Shown here piece after piece: positions 1 to 11,642 of a stretch of 64,000 nt of DNA; within the stretch, counting starts at the first letter, position 1, and every line of letters starts with the position of its first letter. A program made the position numbers and the translations under genes. This DNA is from Penium margaritaceum (Eukaryota > Streptophyta > Zygnematophyceae > Desmidiales > Peniaceae): NCBI GenBank assembly GCA_023375785.1, contig SZWC01001553.1, positions 171,535-235,534 on the forward strand, in the 5' to 3' direction. The notes below the pieces were generated by a model. The model was not told where the DNA came from and searched no databases. It worked only from the letters and a program-made list of their open reading frames with translations.

Positions 1-1872
1 TATCCCACCAGTAGTATTTTGCCAGCTTCTTCAGCGTCTTGTCTTCTCCGAAGTGTCCACCTGGACCTGTGTCGTGGCATTCTTCAAGCAACCTGTTGAG
101 GAGTTTGTTGTTCGGAGGGACGACCACCTGGCGTGTGAATCGGTGTCGCCAATAGGGTGCGTCAAACCAGAATTTGGTCTTGTCGTATCCGCCATGTTGC
201 CCGTAACATCGTGCGAACAACTGTTCAAGATACGGGTCTCGTTGCAGTTGTAGTGTTGCTGCTTCGGCAATTAGATCTGGTCGGCGGCTCAGTGCGTCCG
301 CCGGGTTGGTTTTGCCTGGTCGGTACTTGATATCGTAGTCGAACCCGGATTTGAGGAACTCCATCCACCGGGTTTGACGTCGACTCAGGTTTGGCTGCGT
401 CTTCAAATACTTCAGCGTGTAATGGTCGGTGCGTACGATGCATCGGCGACATTTAAGATAGCACTGCCACGTCTTAAATAAGTGTACGACCACCAGCATC
501 TCTTTCTCGTGTATGGCGTAGTTGAGTTCCGTTCCCCACAGCTTTCTCGACATGTATGCGAACGGTTGTTGGCCATTACCTTGATCTTGCAGAAGGACCA
601 CGCAAATGGCTCGATCGGATGCATCCATAGCCATGTCGTAGTCGACTGTCGATTCGGTTAATCGTATGGCTGGCGCCGAGGTCATAGCATTCCGCAAAGC
701 GGTGAACTCTTCTTGTTCGATGTCTTTCCATCTCCACTCCTTTTCTTTTCGAGTGAGATCAGAGAGAGGCGCTGAAACTCGGGCATAATCCCGTACGAAG
801 CGCCGGTAGTAATTGCAGAAGCCGAGGAAAACTTGGATGTATCGTACTTTGGTTGGTGTCGGCCAATCAGCGACTGTTGCCAACTTTTTCGGATCCATGT
901 TAATCCGTCCGCCGTTGATGACATGCCCCAAAACTCGACCGAACGACGACCAAAGTCACACTTCGAGAGTTTTCCGAAAATTTCTCTCTTTGTAAAACTT
1001 CGAGGACTTTCCGGAGATGTCCAGCGTGCTCCTCCGGGGTGCGGTTGTATAGCAGAATGTCTTCCAGATATACCACGACAAAATCGTCAAGGTATGGGTG
1101 AAAGATGTTGTTCATCGCTGCCATAAAAGTTTCTGGAGCGTTTGTGAGTCCAAACGGCATGATTGTGAACTTGAAGTGCCCGTAGCGGTTTCGAAACACT
1201 CTCTTTTTGATGTTGATGTCTGCCACACGTATCTGGTGATATCCACTACGTAAGTCGATTTTGCTGAAAATTCGAGCCCCTCGAAGTTGGTCAAAAAGTT
1301 CATCGGCTCGGGGAAGGGGGTAGCGGTTCGTGATGGTGGCATCGTTCAACGCCGGATAGTCCAAGCACATCCGCATCTTTCCAGTTTTCTTTTTTACGAA
1401 TAGGACTGGTACGGCATATGGTGACGTGGATGGGCGGATGAATCCCTGACCGAGCATCTCGTCGAGCTGTCTTTTAAGCTCGGTCAGCTCGTGATCACTC
1501 ATCCGATAGGCCCCTCGGACCGTAGGTCTACTGCCCGGCTTTAGTTCGATGCGGTGGTCGACGTTGCATTGAGGAGGTAAGGTTTTCGGGAGTTCGTCGG
1601 GAAAGACGTCTGCAACTCTTGAACGAGTGATGCAAACTCTTTGGGCACCATCGCGAACTTAGCTGATGCCGATGAGGTCGATGAGGCTGATGAGTCAGCG
1701 GCTACCACTTGCGCTTCCTCTGTTGGCTCGAGGTGCACGAGCTCCTCGTCGTATGCAGTGTTTGGTTACGTTAAGCCGTATTGGCTTCACATGTTGTCGC
1801 TTTTCGGCTACCGCGTCTTCCTCTGCTGCTTCCACCTCTGTTATTTCCGCTATCATCTTCCGCCCCACACGT
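1..1872 (-). pseudogene. Ty3/gypsy pol relic (RT, RNase H, start of integrase), cut by window edge
   Basis: On the minus strand this reads, in order, the linker before reverse transcriptase (about 1740-1500), RT (1502-960), RNase H (about 700-400; the MDASDRAI motif with the first catalytic Asp lies near 630) and the integrase zinc-binding region (CHDTGPGGHFGED, near 70-40), where the window ends. RT shows [15 protein letters not shown] and MPFGLTNAP. The catalytic box, normally YLDD, is YLED at 1059-1070, so one metal-binding Asp is Glu and the enzyme is probably dead. A frameshift near 970 breaks the reading after the RT core. The family matches elements D and G by eye. The upstream end stops near 1872, where copia A begins, so protease and gag are absent. 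The assignment is secure; the exact end is good to about 10 bases. Confidence 0.9.
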
Positions 1873-1875
1873 GGA

Positions 1876-4800
1876 AGGTGTTGCTTGGCGCTGGGCCCGT
1901 GGGGCGGACCCATGCTGACGTCATGGGTCCGTTTCCAGTCGAGTTCCTCGGGGGCGGTCGTTATGTCCTCTGTCTGACCGACGACTATTCTCGCTTTCGG
2001 TGAAATTTCCCCCCTTCATCTGAAAAGTGATGTCAGCCCCACGAATCAGGCCTGGCTTGTCCAGGCTGAGTGCGCTTGCCAGAGCAAGCTACAAGTGTTT
2101 TGCTCCGATCGTGGTGGCGAGTTCATTGGTCACAATCTTTGCTTTTCTGAGTCGGTAGGTGTGCGTTTCGAGTCGTCCGCCCCATACACCCCTCAGCAGA
2201 ACGACGTCTCTGAGTGCTGAAATCGTACTCTGACTGATTGGGTTCGGACTATGTTGGTCGAGTCTGGCCTGTCCGAGGCGTTCGCCTATGAGGCCATGAA
2301 GTACATGACCTGGGTGTGGAACCGTGTTCCCCACGGACCGCTGCCACATCACATCACCCCCTACGAGTGTTGGTCTGGTTGTCACGCTGACTTGCGTCTC
2401 GCTCGCATCTGGGGTAGTGTTGCTGCTGTCTGGCTCCTTGAGGATCAGCGCAATGGAAAGCTGTCCCCTCACGGCCGTTTTTGCCTGCTCCTCAGCGTCT
2501 TGCCTTCCTCTAAGGCCTGGCGCTTTTGGGACCCCGACTCCTGACGCGTCATTGAGTCTTGTGATGCTCTCTTTTTCTAAAACAAGTTTAGTCGTGATGT
2601 TATCCAGCACGTTCACACCCTGGCCCCTGACTCTCTCGTTGCAAACACCTCTTGGGCCGGATGGCCCCAGGGTAGTCTGTCTCCCTTTGTGGTTCCTCTC
2701 GCGTGGGCTGTGCCTCAGCCTGTATCAGTGCCACCTCCCGTGCCTGTCGTGTCGCGACCGGTGGGCTCCCTTTCTTTGGCACTAGTATCTGTACCGATGT
2801 CCACATCACCATCATCGTCTGGGTCTGTGTCCCTACCTGCACCATCACTTGTAACCTCATCCTCTCTGCTTGACTCCTCTCCTATAGCGTCGCCCGTTCC
2901 GTCACCTGTAGCATCGCCTGCAGCGTCCTCTCCATCTGCATTTCCGCCTGTACGCACACAGACCCCTCCGACCGTGGACCCAGTTGCACCCCTGTCCTCT
3001 GTTGTCCCTATCCCATACAGTCGGGCCACTGGTGGGCGTCTTCGGCCTCTCCCGTCATCATCACAGCCTCAGTCTGTGTCAACCCAGTCTGCTCGTTAGC
3101 CTGTCCAGGCAGATGCCACCGCTCCGGGCACCGAGCTTGATGCCCTCGGGCTGGCTGCCGCTGTGGTCCAGCCCAACACAGTGCTCGACTAATCTCTCAT
3201 ATCCGAGGAGTTCTTTTGTGCTGTCGCGACGGGCGAGTCGGGTCCTCTTGCGTCCAGTGCCTCCGTGGCCACTGTGTGCGCTATGCGCGGCTCCAGTGCT
3301 CTCTTGCCTAAGCCAGCCACTGTGACCCAGGCGCGCTCCGCTCCGGACGCGTCCCTGTGGGAACAGGCCATGCATGAGGATCTCGATGCCATTGCGGCAC
3401 ATGGTGTCTACGACAAGGTGGATATGCCACCCGGTCGTAAGGCCATCTCGGCCAAGTGGGTTCTCCGCCGTAAACAGCGGCCCGACGGTTCCATTGAGCG
3501 GTACAAGGCTCGTCTGACCGCTGGGGGTTTTTCCCAAGTGCCTGGCGTGGACTTTGATGCCACCTTCACCCCTGTGGGGAAGTACACCACTGCCAAGGTA
3601 AAGTTGATCAGGTGGCTCAACATGATTGGGAGCTCCACAGGATGGACGTCCACAACGTGTTCTTGTACGGTCACCTCAATGAGGAGATCTAAGTGGTGCA
3701 GCATCCAGGCTTTGAGGATGGGACAAACAAGGTCTAGCATTTGCGCAAGGCCTGTATGGGCTCAAACAGTCTCCGCGGTGTTGGAACCGCGAGATCTCTG
3801 CCACCCTTGAGCGTGGTGGGTATCGTCGTAGCCCAGTTGACCCCGCTCTTTCTGTGAGTGCTCCCACTGCACCCTTTGTGGCCATTCTGGTCTGCGTGGA
3901 TGATCTTTTGATCGCCTCCCCGGATCCCGTGGCTATCCAGGCTGTGAATGCTCTCCTCCATTCTGTGTACAAGATGAAGGATCTCGGGCCTGCTCGTGTC
4001 CTTTTTGGCGTGGAGATCGAGCGTGACCGCTCTCGCCGGGTGCTCTCTGTGTACCAGACAGGGTATGTGCGGACGCTGGGGGAGCAATTTGCCGACCTCT
4101 TGGCTACCGTTCCCTACGCCTCGACCCCTATGAAACCCGCTGGACAGATGCTCCTGAAGTTGGTGGATCTAGCTTGCCTGGACGAGCTGGTTGACATCAC
4201 CACCTACCTTCAGGTGATTGGGTCCCTGATGTTCCTCGGCACCACCACACGTGCCGACGCTGCGTTTGTCATGAGTTTTCTTTCATAGTTTTTGCAGTCT
4301 CCATGCCGCCTCCATATCGAGGTGGCCTTGCGGGTCCTCCGCTACGTCGTGTCCACTCCCCGTCTAAGCATGTGCTTTCTTGTGCAGTCCTCCGTCGTCG
4401 TTGATGGGTACACGGACAGTGACTGGGCACAGGACCGGGATGCGCGCAGTTGCTCGGTGTACATTTTCCTCATCGGTGGCACTACGGTCTCCTGGAAGAG
4501 TGGGAAGCAGGGTTGTGTCGTGAACAGCTGGACTGTGACCGAGTACGTCGCCTTGGGAGCTGGGATCTGTGAGATCATCTGGTTGTGCCGCCTCATGCAA
4601 CAACTACGCCAGTCCATCCGTTGGATCACGCTTCGCTGCAAAAACGAGAGCACGCGCCGCATTGCAGAGCACGACGGCATGCACCACACACGCACAAAGC
4701 ACATTAACATCGAACATCACTTTGTGCATGAGCGCATAGCATCTAGAAAATTTGGTCTGATTAGGATTGACACGCGCCAGTACCGCGCTGACTTCCTCAC

Positions 4801-4879
4801 AAAGGCGCTTTGTAGCAGGAAGTTCAAAACCGTTGTGCATGCTGTCGGCTTGTTGACCCTGCCTGTGACACCTGGCTGA
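1876..4879 (+). pseudogene. Copia element A: integrase, RT and RNase H relic
   Basis: This Ty1/copia polyprotein is truncated at its 5' side: it opens inside the integrase core (HADVMGPFPVEF, about 1911) with no gag or protease. Integrase keeps CLTDDYSRFR (near 1970), CSDRGGEF (near 2110) and the catalytic Glu in NDVSEC, but the following Trp codon is a stop. RT starts near 3350 (WEQAMHEDLDAI, KARLTAGGFSQVPGVDFD); its active site is CVDD at 3893-3904 instead of YVDD, keeping both Asp. RNase H runs from about 4400 (YTDSDWAQDRDARS) to KHINIEHHFVHERI and ends at 4879. Stops or frameshifts at about 2000, 2220, 2542, 3100, 3190, 3600, 3800 and 4288 make it non-functional. The region 2690-3100 is the usual Pro/Ser-rich linker between integrase and RT. 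Confidence 0.9.
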
Positions 4880-5001
4880 TGTGTGGCTGCCTCTCGTCCC
4901 ATCTCTTCTCGCGTCTGTGTGCGCTCCGTCATCTCGTGGTCCTGTGTTGTCCCACACACTCACCTCTTGTGTGCCAGTGGAGTATGGCTTCTGCGGGCCA
5001 T

Positions 5002-5588
5002 GGGGGAGTGTTGGTGTGTCAGTCCTGGTGGCCTCTAGACTTAACGCCTTTCACACGCAGGCACACTACAAGGGTCGACGAGCACCACGACAGCCCCTGC
5101 GACCTTTTGCACTCTCCCACGTGCCTCCAAGAATTTTCGAGGTGGCCAGCTCTCCAGGGCTATTTTTCTCAGTGGTCCCCTTCCTCTCATTTCTCAGCGT
5201 ACATTTGTAGCTCTCCTCATTCTGCTCCTATTGCTTCTTTCAGCTCGTCGTTCGGACAGCCGAGCAGCCCGTACGGGCCCCGGGTCCGTTTGGACCCTTG
5301 CTTGGGACCCTGACCATTTATTGTTCTTGCTTTTCTGTTCTCCTTGACCAAAATGTGCGTCGCGCATTGAGCGCAAGGTTGGTAGGCGAGGTGGGGGGGG
5401 ATAGCCCCCGCTTGCTCATTCTGTCATCTAACTTCTCACTTTCTCATGTGTTTCTTTGCTGTATCTCACTCAAACTAAGTGCCGTCAGTTGTGTTAGGTA
5501 CCTCTAGATCCCCTCTCCTACACTGTCAACACTTGAGGGAGTTTCTCCCACTCTCTCACCAGAAGGCTCTGACAAGTTCGACCACTTT
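5002..5588 (+). repeat. Copia A polypurine tract and 3' LTR
   Basis: A polypurine tract (GGGGGAG, 5002-5008) follows the end of RNase H, and the 3' LTR begins TGTTGGTGTG at 5009. The start resembles the LTR starts of elements K (29771) and L (minus strand, from 55262), which points to one family. The right end is not certain. The LTR may end at a CA near 5535 or run up to the target site of gypsy D at 5589. No 5' LTR partner is in the window because the 5' half of A is missing. Confidence 0.6.
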
Positions 5589-5593
5589 CGAGA

Positions 5594-6716
5594 TGTTACT
5601 TTCCAGACATACATGAGTCCCTAATCTTTCCGAGTGGGCATGTCTGTCCTTTAAACAGTAGCACACCGCGCTTCAGGACCTTGAGTTTCTATCCAACGGT
5701 CGAGGGCAATTAGGATAACTGCCCTCACCCTCTGACGATCCTGCTCGCACATTCTGACAACATCGATTACTTTTGCGAATCATCGACAGAAGTGCCATGA
5801 CCTTTTAGACGACTTCTTGACGCATCGCGATATACCCCGGTGATTTTTAATTTCGACGTCCAGGTTTTTATGACTTATGTGATCCATAAATTTGATTGGG
5901 TTTTTGAATTTGTAATTATTTATGTGTTCCTAATTCGTCGAATTCAATTGAGGTGTGATCCTTAAATTCGACGAAAGGGCGGGTGCATTTTCTATGTGCT
6001 CCTAAAATTCGACGACCGCCTCCGAGAGCGCGACTGGCGAGCACTGTCATGCACTGTCGTGCACGCGGAATCGGCACATGACAGAGCGCGTTCGGCAGTA
6101 CCACCAAACGCGCCCCCAGTCACGTGCCAAATCTGCGCGTGTCACCTGCACGCGCAGGTGACGTGCGCCGATTCGGTGTCTTGTGACTAGCGAACTCCTC
6201 GCTCGACCACATCGAGCGAGGAGTTCGAACAGGGCACTGCCCTGTTTGACCTGCCCTGTTCATGAACTGTGCAACAAAATAGGTATGACCAAGCAACCTG
6301 GAAATTAGATTAAACCCTCACACCTTGAATTCGACGATTCCTGACTATAATTATTTATGTATTCCTTTAGATTTGTTGATCGAAATAGCGGTTCAAATTC
6401 AACGAAGGAAAAAAAATTAAAATCGAAATTAAAGATCACTGGGGTATCTAGATTTATAAGGATGCATCTCGCATCTTTGCCATTGATCTTCGAAAGCCCC
6501 CTGATTCCTTGGCAGGAATTTTCGAGCCAACCACTCACGACGCGACTCCACACGCGTTGCTCGACAATCGACTCGACAACCCCGACTACATCTCATTTAT
6601 AACTCGACACTTGTATAGAAGTGTTTGATCGGTTTGACACTTTTCATCTCAGTAAACTTTACACTAATTATAAAATGCACAAGTGTCCAAAATTCTCAAA
6701 CCGTGTTCTGTCTTGC
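5594..6716 (+). repeat. Gypsy D 5' LTR, left part (interrupted)
   Basis: Starts TGTTACTTTCCAGACATACA, matching the 3' LTR start at 18626 and the G-family LTR start (TGTTATGTACCAGACG on the minus strand from 40170). It is interrupted twice: by the TA-target MITE at 5835-6444 and, after 6716, by copia C. The remaining 42 bases of this LTR lie at 14928-14969, directly before the primer-binding site. The sequence CTTGC at its right edge (6712-6716) is the target duplication of C. Confidence 0.88.
5835..6444. mobile_element. 610-bp TA-target MITE with internal hairpins (MITE-1)
   Basis: This segment is absent from the partner LTR at 18626-19177. Its ends are inverted repeats of about 22 bases (CCCCGGTGATTTTTAATTTC on the left, CCCCAGTGATCTTTAATTTC read inward from the right). 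It is flanked by TA at 5833-5834 and 6445-6446. TA duplication fits the Tc1/mariner/pogo group. There is no coding capacity. The interior is a string of palindromes, including a perfect 16-bp stem with a 5-base loop at 6191-6227, a palindrome around CACCTGCACGCGCAGGTG (about 6145), and CAGGGCACTGCCCTG near 6230. Several AATTCGACGA motifs recur near both ends, suggesting longer imperfect terminal inverted repeats. Confidence 0.85.
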
Positions 6717-7363
6717 TGTTATAATTTGTGACGTTCCTATTGACCTGTATAGTTTACTGTGACCACTCAGCCGTGTCCATGCTCGTGTACATCCCTGATG
6801 CGGACCCAGGTGGCACCAGGGCGTCATCTGGTGGTGGACTACCTGCTCGGAGTTGATCAACGGTCGCCCCAGATTCCTGGATGCTGTCTGGGACCTTCCA
6901 TAGTTTTCTTTTTGCAACTTGTAGGATTTTATCAGTGGACTGGCCACGGGCCCGATTTGCATGTTTTTGTATTGTGTGTCCATCGTTTGCTGCTGGATGC
7001 ATGCATGTGACCAGTCGTAGCGTCCGGCTTGAATTTCTGCACGTGTAGGTTCAGACTTTGTAGCGTTCTGACTTGTCTACGCTGAGTTACGGCCAAAACA
7101 GTGGTTTTGGACCGGTTTTAGGACAGATCTTGCACTGCCGCGTGTGACACCCACCGTGCGCCACGACAGGTACTTATGCCATGGACCTGTCAATTTTCAT
7201 TTCTCTCTACAAATGTTATTGAAGCATTTAGATACTTTGCCTTGTGTCGCCTAGCCAGACCCTTGCCATTGTGTGCACGACTTGTGACTGTCATCACCAT
7301 CTGACCAGGCACTGACGCCTAGTCAGCGGCAATATTGCTAGGAAGCTTCCACGCATATTCTCA
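6717..7363 (+). repeat. Copia C 5' LTR
   Basis: 647 bp, TGTTATAATT at the start and ATATTCTCA at the end (TG...CA). It matches the 3' LTR 14280-14922 along its whole length and a diverged copy at the right edge of the window (63473-64000). The promoter should lie here by analogy with the class; no TATA box could be assigned with confidence. Confidence 0.93.
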
Positions 7364-7374
7364 TGGTATCAGAG
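7364..7374 (+). other. Copia C primer-binding site
   Basis: TGGTATCAGAG abuts the 5' LTR with no gap and is complementary to the 3' end expected of plant initiator-Met tRNA. It primes minus-strand DNA synthesis in the copia family. The same site occurs in B, D, F and L. Confidence 0.9.
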
Positions 7375-8168
7375 TAGCGAGACCCCTCTCGTTGAGCTGT
7401 GCTACAGAGATGCAACACCGAAAGTAGCAGTGAGAGTCACCGCCACCGCCATATCCTGGGACTTGTTGCAACCGTTTTCAAAAACGACATCATCACGCCA
7501 TCTCCACCACCTCATCGGGTGAGCTGCGACATTTACTAGCTCCAGCAGCCAAGCCGAGCGATAGTAGCAGGAGCACCTGGTGGCAGTAGCAGCCGTATCT
7601 GGCTGCCAGCCTGTACACACACAAAAATGGGAGTAGCAGCTTGCAACAACAGCTTGCGGCAACGGCTGCGAGCACTGGCAGCGCGCAGCGGTTGCAGCTC
7701 GCAACAACGGCGGCATCAGCAGTCGCTAGCAGCAACAGTAGCGCAGCAACAGCAGCAGCAAAAGCAGCAGCAGTGCAGCAGCAGCATTGCAGCTGTTGTA
7801 GTGACAGTAGCAATAGCTACGCAGTTGTACAGCTGCGCAGAAACTACGCAGTACTGCACAGACCCATGTGGCACTATGCATGCCTACGTAGCCCCTGCGC
7901 ATCCACGAGCAGGGGACGACGAGGTCACCCCCACCGGTCACGCGAAGTTTGCGTGACCTAAAAAAATACTGGCGTAAAATACGCCAGCATAAAAAATGCT
8001 TGGGTTTTTCGCTAGCATAAAAAACCACCGACTTCATCATCAGCTGTGCTGACGTCCATAATTTTGTGGTCAAAACATCAGTTTTTTTAATGATTCAACT
8101 CCTCAAGAAACGTTGTCGGTTTCTTGTTCGGAGCATTTTTTACGTTCGGCCCCATACTGAGCGTGGAC
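7375..8168 (+). other. Copia C leader: GCA/ACA triplet tract and two hairpins
   Basis: Non-coding leader between PBS and gag. From about 7560 to 7850 it is dominated by GCA, ACA and GTA triplets, which open long low-complexity reading frames that I do not regard as genes. Two perfect hairpins follow: GGTCACGC / 7-base loop / GCGTGACC at 7936-7958, and CTGGCGTA / AAA / TACGCCAG at 7969-7987. Leaders of LTR elements usually hold packaging and dimerisation signals; that these hairpins do so is inference. Confidence 0.6.
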
Positions 8169-9776
8169 ATGGCTGTGACTTGTGACAAGGACAAAGGACC
8201 ACCTAATCCCTCCTCCTCCTCCTCAGGGGTCCTGAGTCCAAGCTCGCAGGCTATTGAGGACCTGCGGAGTCAGCAGGATGAGATACGTCACCTACAGCAG
8301 CAGCAGACCGCCGCCATCCGCACGCTCACTGATCTTCTTCGGAGTCAGTCCACAGCCCCACAGCAGACCTCCGGGGGGTACGTCGGTGTCACACCTTCTG
8401 CACATCAGTCAACATCTACACCGAGGAGAGCATTAGGACATGACCCGCCATTTCTTGATCCTTTGGAGGAGGACCCTGACATGCCAGGCATGGAGGATGA
8501 GAGTTTTGAGAGGGATATTCGCGTACTTCAGGAACGTCTCCGCCAGCTGCAGACACGTTCCGGTTCCCTGTTCCCAAAGATCTAATCCTCGTGTGAGCCC
8601 TACCTCGGTGACTTTCCTCGTCCCGGTGTCTTCCCCATCCCTCGTCTTTCCCATCCTGTGGTTCCTCTCCCTACGGAGCGGAAACATAAGGACTTCGAGA
8701 TACCGCCCGCATGATATGTTAGCGAGGATGGCTTTGACTATTGGGAGACCCTCTTCCAGGTCTGGGCCACTACAGAGGGGGGTTGGCCCTACTGCCACAG
8801 TCAGTACCAGGTTATGGACCGTGCTCAGGTGCTGACAGTGGCTTGGGTGATGCAAGGACTCCCATACTCCATGCCTCGTGAGATTGTCGTGGACTTTCGC
8901 CCCTTCCTTGGAGAGGTTGGCACATGCGCGGGTGCTGACCCACGTCGGGGCTGGGAGCTGGAATTGTCCCTGCTTGCTGCGGAGACGCACGCCACCTGCG
9001 CGACTCACATCCGCACCTTCCACTCCCTTCGTCAGGGACCTGTCGAGTCCACAGCCAATTACTGGCGGCGTGCCATGCGCATCTACACGTGCCTTGGGAC
9101 CTCTGGAGGTACACAACTGTTGGTGCTGCGGAAACTCATGATTGGAGTACATCTTAAGCATGCCAACATCTTCTCGGGGTACAGCAACGTCATGCTCAAG
9201 CCCTTCCCCACCTCGCTTCAGCTTCTTCCTTGGGCGTATCAGCTTTTCCTCCAGGTGACTTCCGCCCGTGAGGCAGCCGTCGTCCATCAGGAGAGTTCAA
9301 TTGCTGCACTGGTGATCGCGTCACCACTAACGCCTCTCTCGTAGCTCCCTTCTCCATCCTCTGGCACGCCCTCCACTACCCCTTCCACCCCGACTACCCC
9401 GACACAGACATAGGGTGTGGCAGTAGCAGTATAGGGGAAGAAGGGCAAAAAGAAGAATGGCTCGGGCCAGTAGCAGTCATCAGGCGGTAGTAGTGGACGT
9501 ACTGTTCACTGCTACAACTATGGAGGCGCTCAGCGCTACACCGAGTGCCAACAGCCGCTCAACTGGGTGCGGATCACTCGTGGTCTTCAGGCTACACACG
9601 CACAACGGTCTGCGTCGAGCAGCACAGCCTCTGGTCGCACGGCGACCACGATCGTAGCAGGTCCCACTTCCTCACCGGTGAGCAGCGGAGACCCAGACCC
9701 CCGTGACTGCACCATCGCCGAGCTCCGTCAGCTCCTGGCGCTTTGCTCTGAGGGATGTGCAAGTATGTCGTCATAG
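8169..9776 (+). pseudogene. Copia C gag relic
   Basis: The ATG at 8169 opens a frame (MAVTCDKDKGPP) with a Ser-rich start and a Gln-rich, probably coiled-coil segment (EDLRSQQDEIRHLQQQQ). It ends at 8585. A frame resuming near 8730 carries the conserved gag core (GFDYWETLFQVWATTEGGWPY) through 9344. The CCHC zinc knuckle survives only as CYNYGGAQRYTEC (9510-9548): the second Cys is Tyr and His is Arg, with one residue lost. Gag forms the particle and binds the element RNA; this copy is broken by at least two frameshifts and cannot. Confidence 0.75.
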
Positions 9777-9989
9777 CCGAGTGGTTCATAGACAGTCTGT
9801 TCGCCTGTCCTCGTATCTCGTGGTGACTTGTATGAGGGAGCACAGCTGGCATGTGATGATGATGGGCCTGACAGTACAGATTGGATTTTTCAGTCTCACC
9901 TGGGTACCATTCATTATTCTCCCTCCTCTGTTGTCGAGCGCCCGTCTGCAGCCGAGTGTTCCATTGCCCGTTGCATAGTGATGTCCTCT

Positions 9990-11039
9990 AGTCGTGATTC
10001 GGGTGTTACTTGGATCATCGATTCCGGTGCCAATCACCACATGTCCTGTCATCGTAGTGACTTTGTTGTCCTCGGTCTTGTGGCATCTGTTCATTCCGTT
10101 CGCAAAAGCTCTGGTCAGTCCTTGCCAGTTCAGGGTGTTGGGGTTGTGTGCTTTGATGGCCCATCTGGCCCCTTGTATCTTCCTGACGTGCTTTTGTGCC
10201 TGACCTTGAGCTCAACTTGCTCTCTATGCTTGCCTGCACTCTGATGGGACTCTCTATGGAGCACACTGCAGACTCAACGACAGTGACTGCTCTTGATACT
10301 TGCACTGTTTTTCTTCGTGCCTCTGCTCTGGATGATCCGTATTGGGTTCCTCGGATCTCTTCTTCTCCTTTCTCCCCTTCCCCTCCTGCTCGTGTGTTTG
10401 TCACTGGTGTCCTGTCTGCTAAGCAAAAGTGCCTGCTACATCGATGTCTGTGTCATGTGGGTTCTGACACTGTGTCGAAGCTCATTAGGACACAACCCGT
10501 ACCCGGTCTTGATGCGGCCTCTTTCGAGAAGCGGCCCAAGACCAATTGTGTGTTCTACGCTCGGGGTAAGATGCATCACTGCACTTACCCTGAATCCAGT
10601 TCTCGAGCCCTTCGTCCTCTCGCACTGGTCCTTTTGGAACTTCTTGGTCCTCTTCCTGTCGAGTATTTGTCCAATCGGGACCAATACATCCTGACCCTCA
10701 CCAATGACTTCACCCGGATGCGGTGGGTCTACAGCCTACGCCAGAAGAGTGATGCCGCTCGAGCGGTTCGTCTCTGGCTAGTGATGGCTGAGCATCAGTC
10801 TCGCCACTCGATGCATACCTTCCGCTCGGACCGTGACGGCGAGTTTCTTGGCGAGATGGACAGTTTCTTTGCCAAGCGCGGGAATTTTCACCAGGTCTCT
10901 ACTCCTGCCACTCCTCAGCAGAACAGTGTCTCTGGACGTTGGAACTGCACCATGGAGGATGCTATTTGTGCTATGCGGTCTGAGTGCGTTCTCCCGGAAT
11001 CCTTCGCCTTTGAAGGATTCTCTTACATGACATGGGTCT
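9990..11039 (+). pseudogene. Copia C protease and integrase (N-terminal and core) relic
   Basis: Protease keeps its catalytic triad DSG at 10020-10028 in WIIDSGANHHM. A frameshift lies near 10200. Integrase follows: the zinc region (HRCLCHVGSD ... CVFYARGK) has its second CxxC Cys changed to Tyr. The core keeps LTNDFTRM and FRSDRDGEF, but the catalytic Glu region reads QQNSVSGRW, Gly in place of Glu, so strand transfer should be lost. The frame ends with TWV and a stop at 11039, just before the MITE at 11073. Confidence 0.85.
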
Positions 11040-11072
11040 AGAACCACCTCCCGCATGGTCCTCTCCTGGACC

Positions 11073-11634
11073 TAGGGGTCCGAATTCGGATGATTCACGA
11101 ATTTTGACCCCAAATTTGAATTCGTTGGAATTCGAGAGTTGGCATTCTTCCAGGCTCGAATTGAATTCATAAAATTTGTAAAAATTCGAATTCAAATTCG
11201 TACATTTTTAAAATTCAAATTGAATTCGTGAATAAAAATTCATCCAAAAATTCGAATAAAATACGAATTCGACCACCACTTACCAGATTTTACCCGTTAT
11301 AACAGCAACTTGGCTTTTTTTCTCCGCCATACTTTTGCACACTATTCCCTTCGCAAGAAGAAACCGTCAGTCATGTCCTCTTTACCACCGACTTTCGGGG
11401 CAACGTGGAACCATTTTTGTGGAGGTACATAAACATATCTGGCATTACTCATGAAAATTCGTGTAAATTCATGTAAATTCGTGAAATTCAAGAAAATTCA
11501 CGAAATTCGTGACTTCACAAATAGTTCGTGAACAAATTCGAGGCCCCAAAACAGAAATTCGAATTCGGCAAACTGGCCGAATATTCGAATTCGCAATTTA
11601 ATTCGCCAACTCGAAATTCGAATTCGTACCCATA
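11073..11634. mobile_element. 562-bp hAT-type MITE (MITE-hAT) inside copia C
   Basis: An AT-rich block with a perfect 8-bp target duplication, CCTGGACC, at 11065-11072 and 11635-11642. The ends are imperfect inverted repeats: TAGGGGTCCGAATTCGGAT on the left, TATGGGTACGAATTCGAAT read inward on the right. An 8-bp duplication plus YAGGG-type ends is typical of the hAT superfamily. The interior repeats the word GAATTCG/CGAATTC and AAATTCGTG many times and encodes nothing recognisable. Removing the block and one target copy puts the flanking copia codons back in one frame (LLDHVTLYELW), which confirms the borders. Confidence 0.9.
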
Positions 11635-11642
11635 CCTGGACC

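Noticed and set aside
1641-2003. Open frame spanning the gypsy/copia junction
   Set aside because: Its first half is antisense to gypsy pol and its second half is copia integrase; a chance read-through, not a fusion gene.
7627-7961. Long Gln/Ala/Ser-rich open frames on both strands in the C leader
   Set aside because: They follow from the GCA/ACA triplet tract; no conserved start, domain or codon signature.
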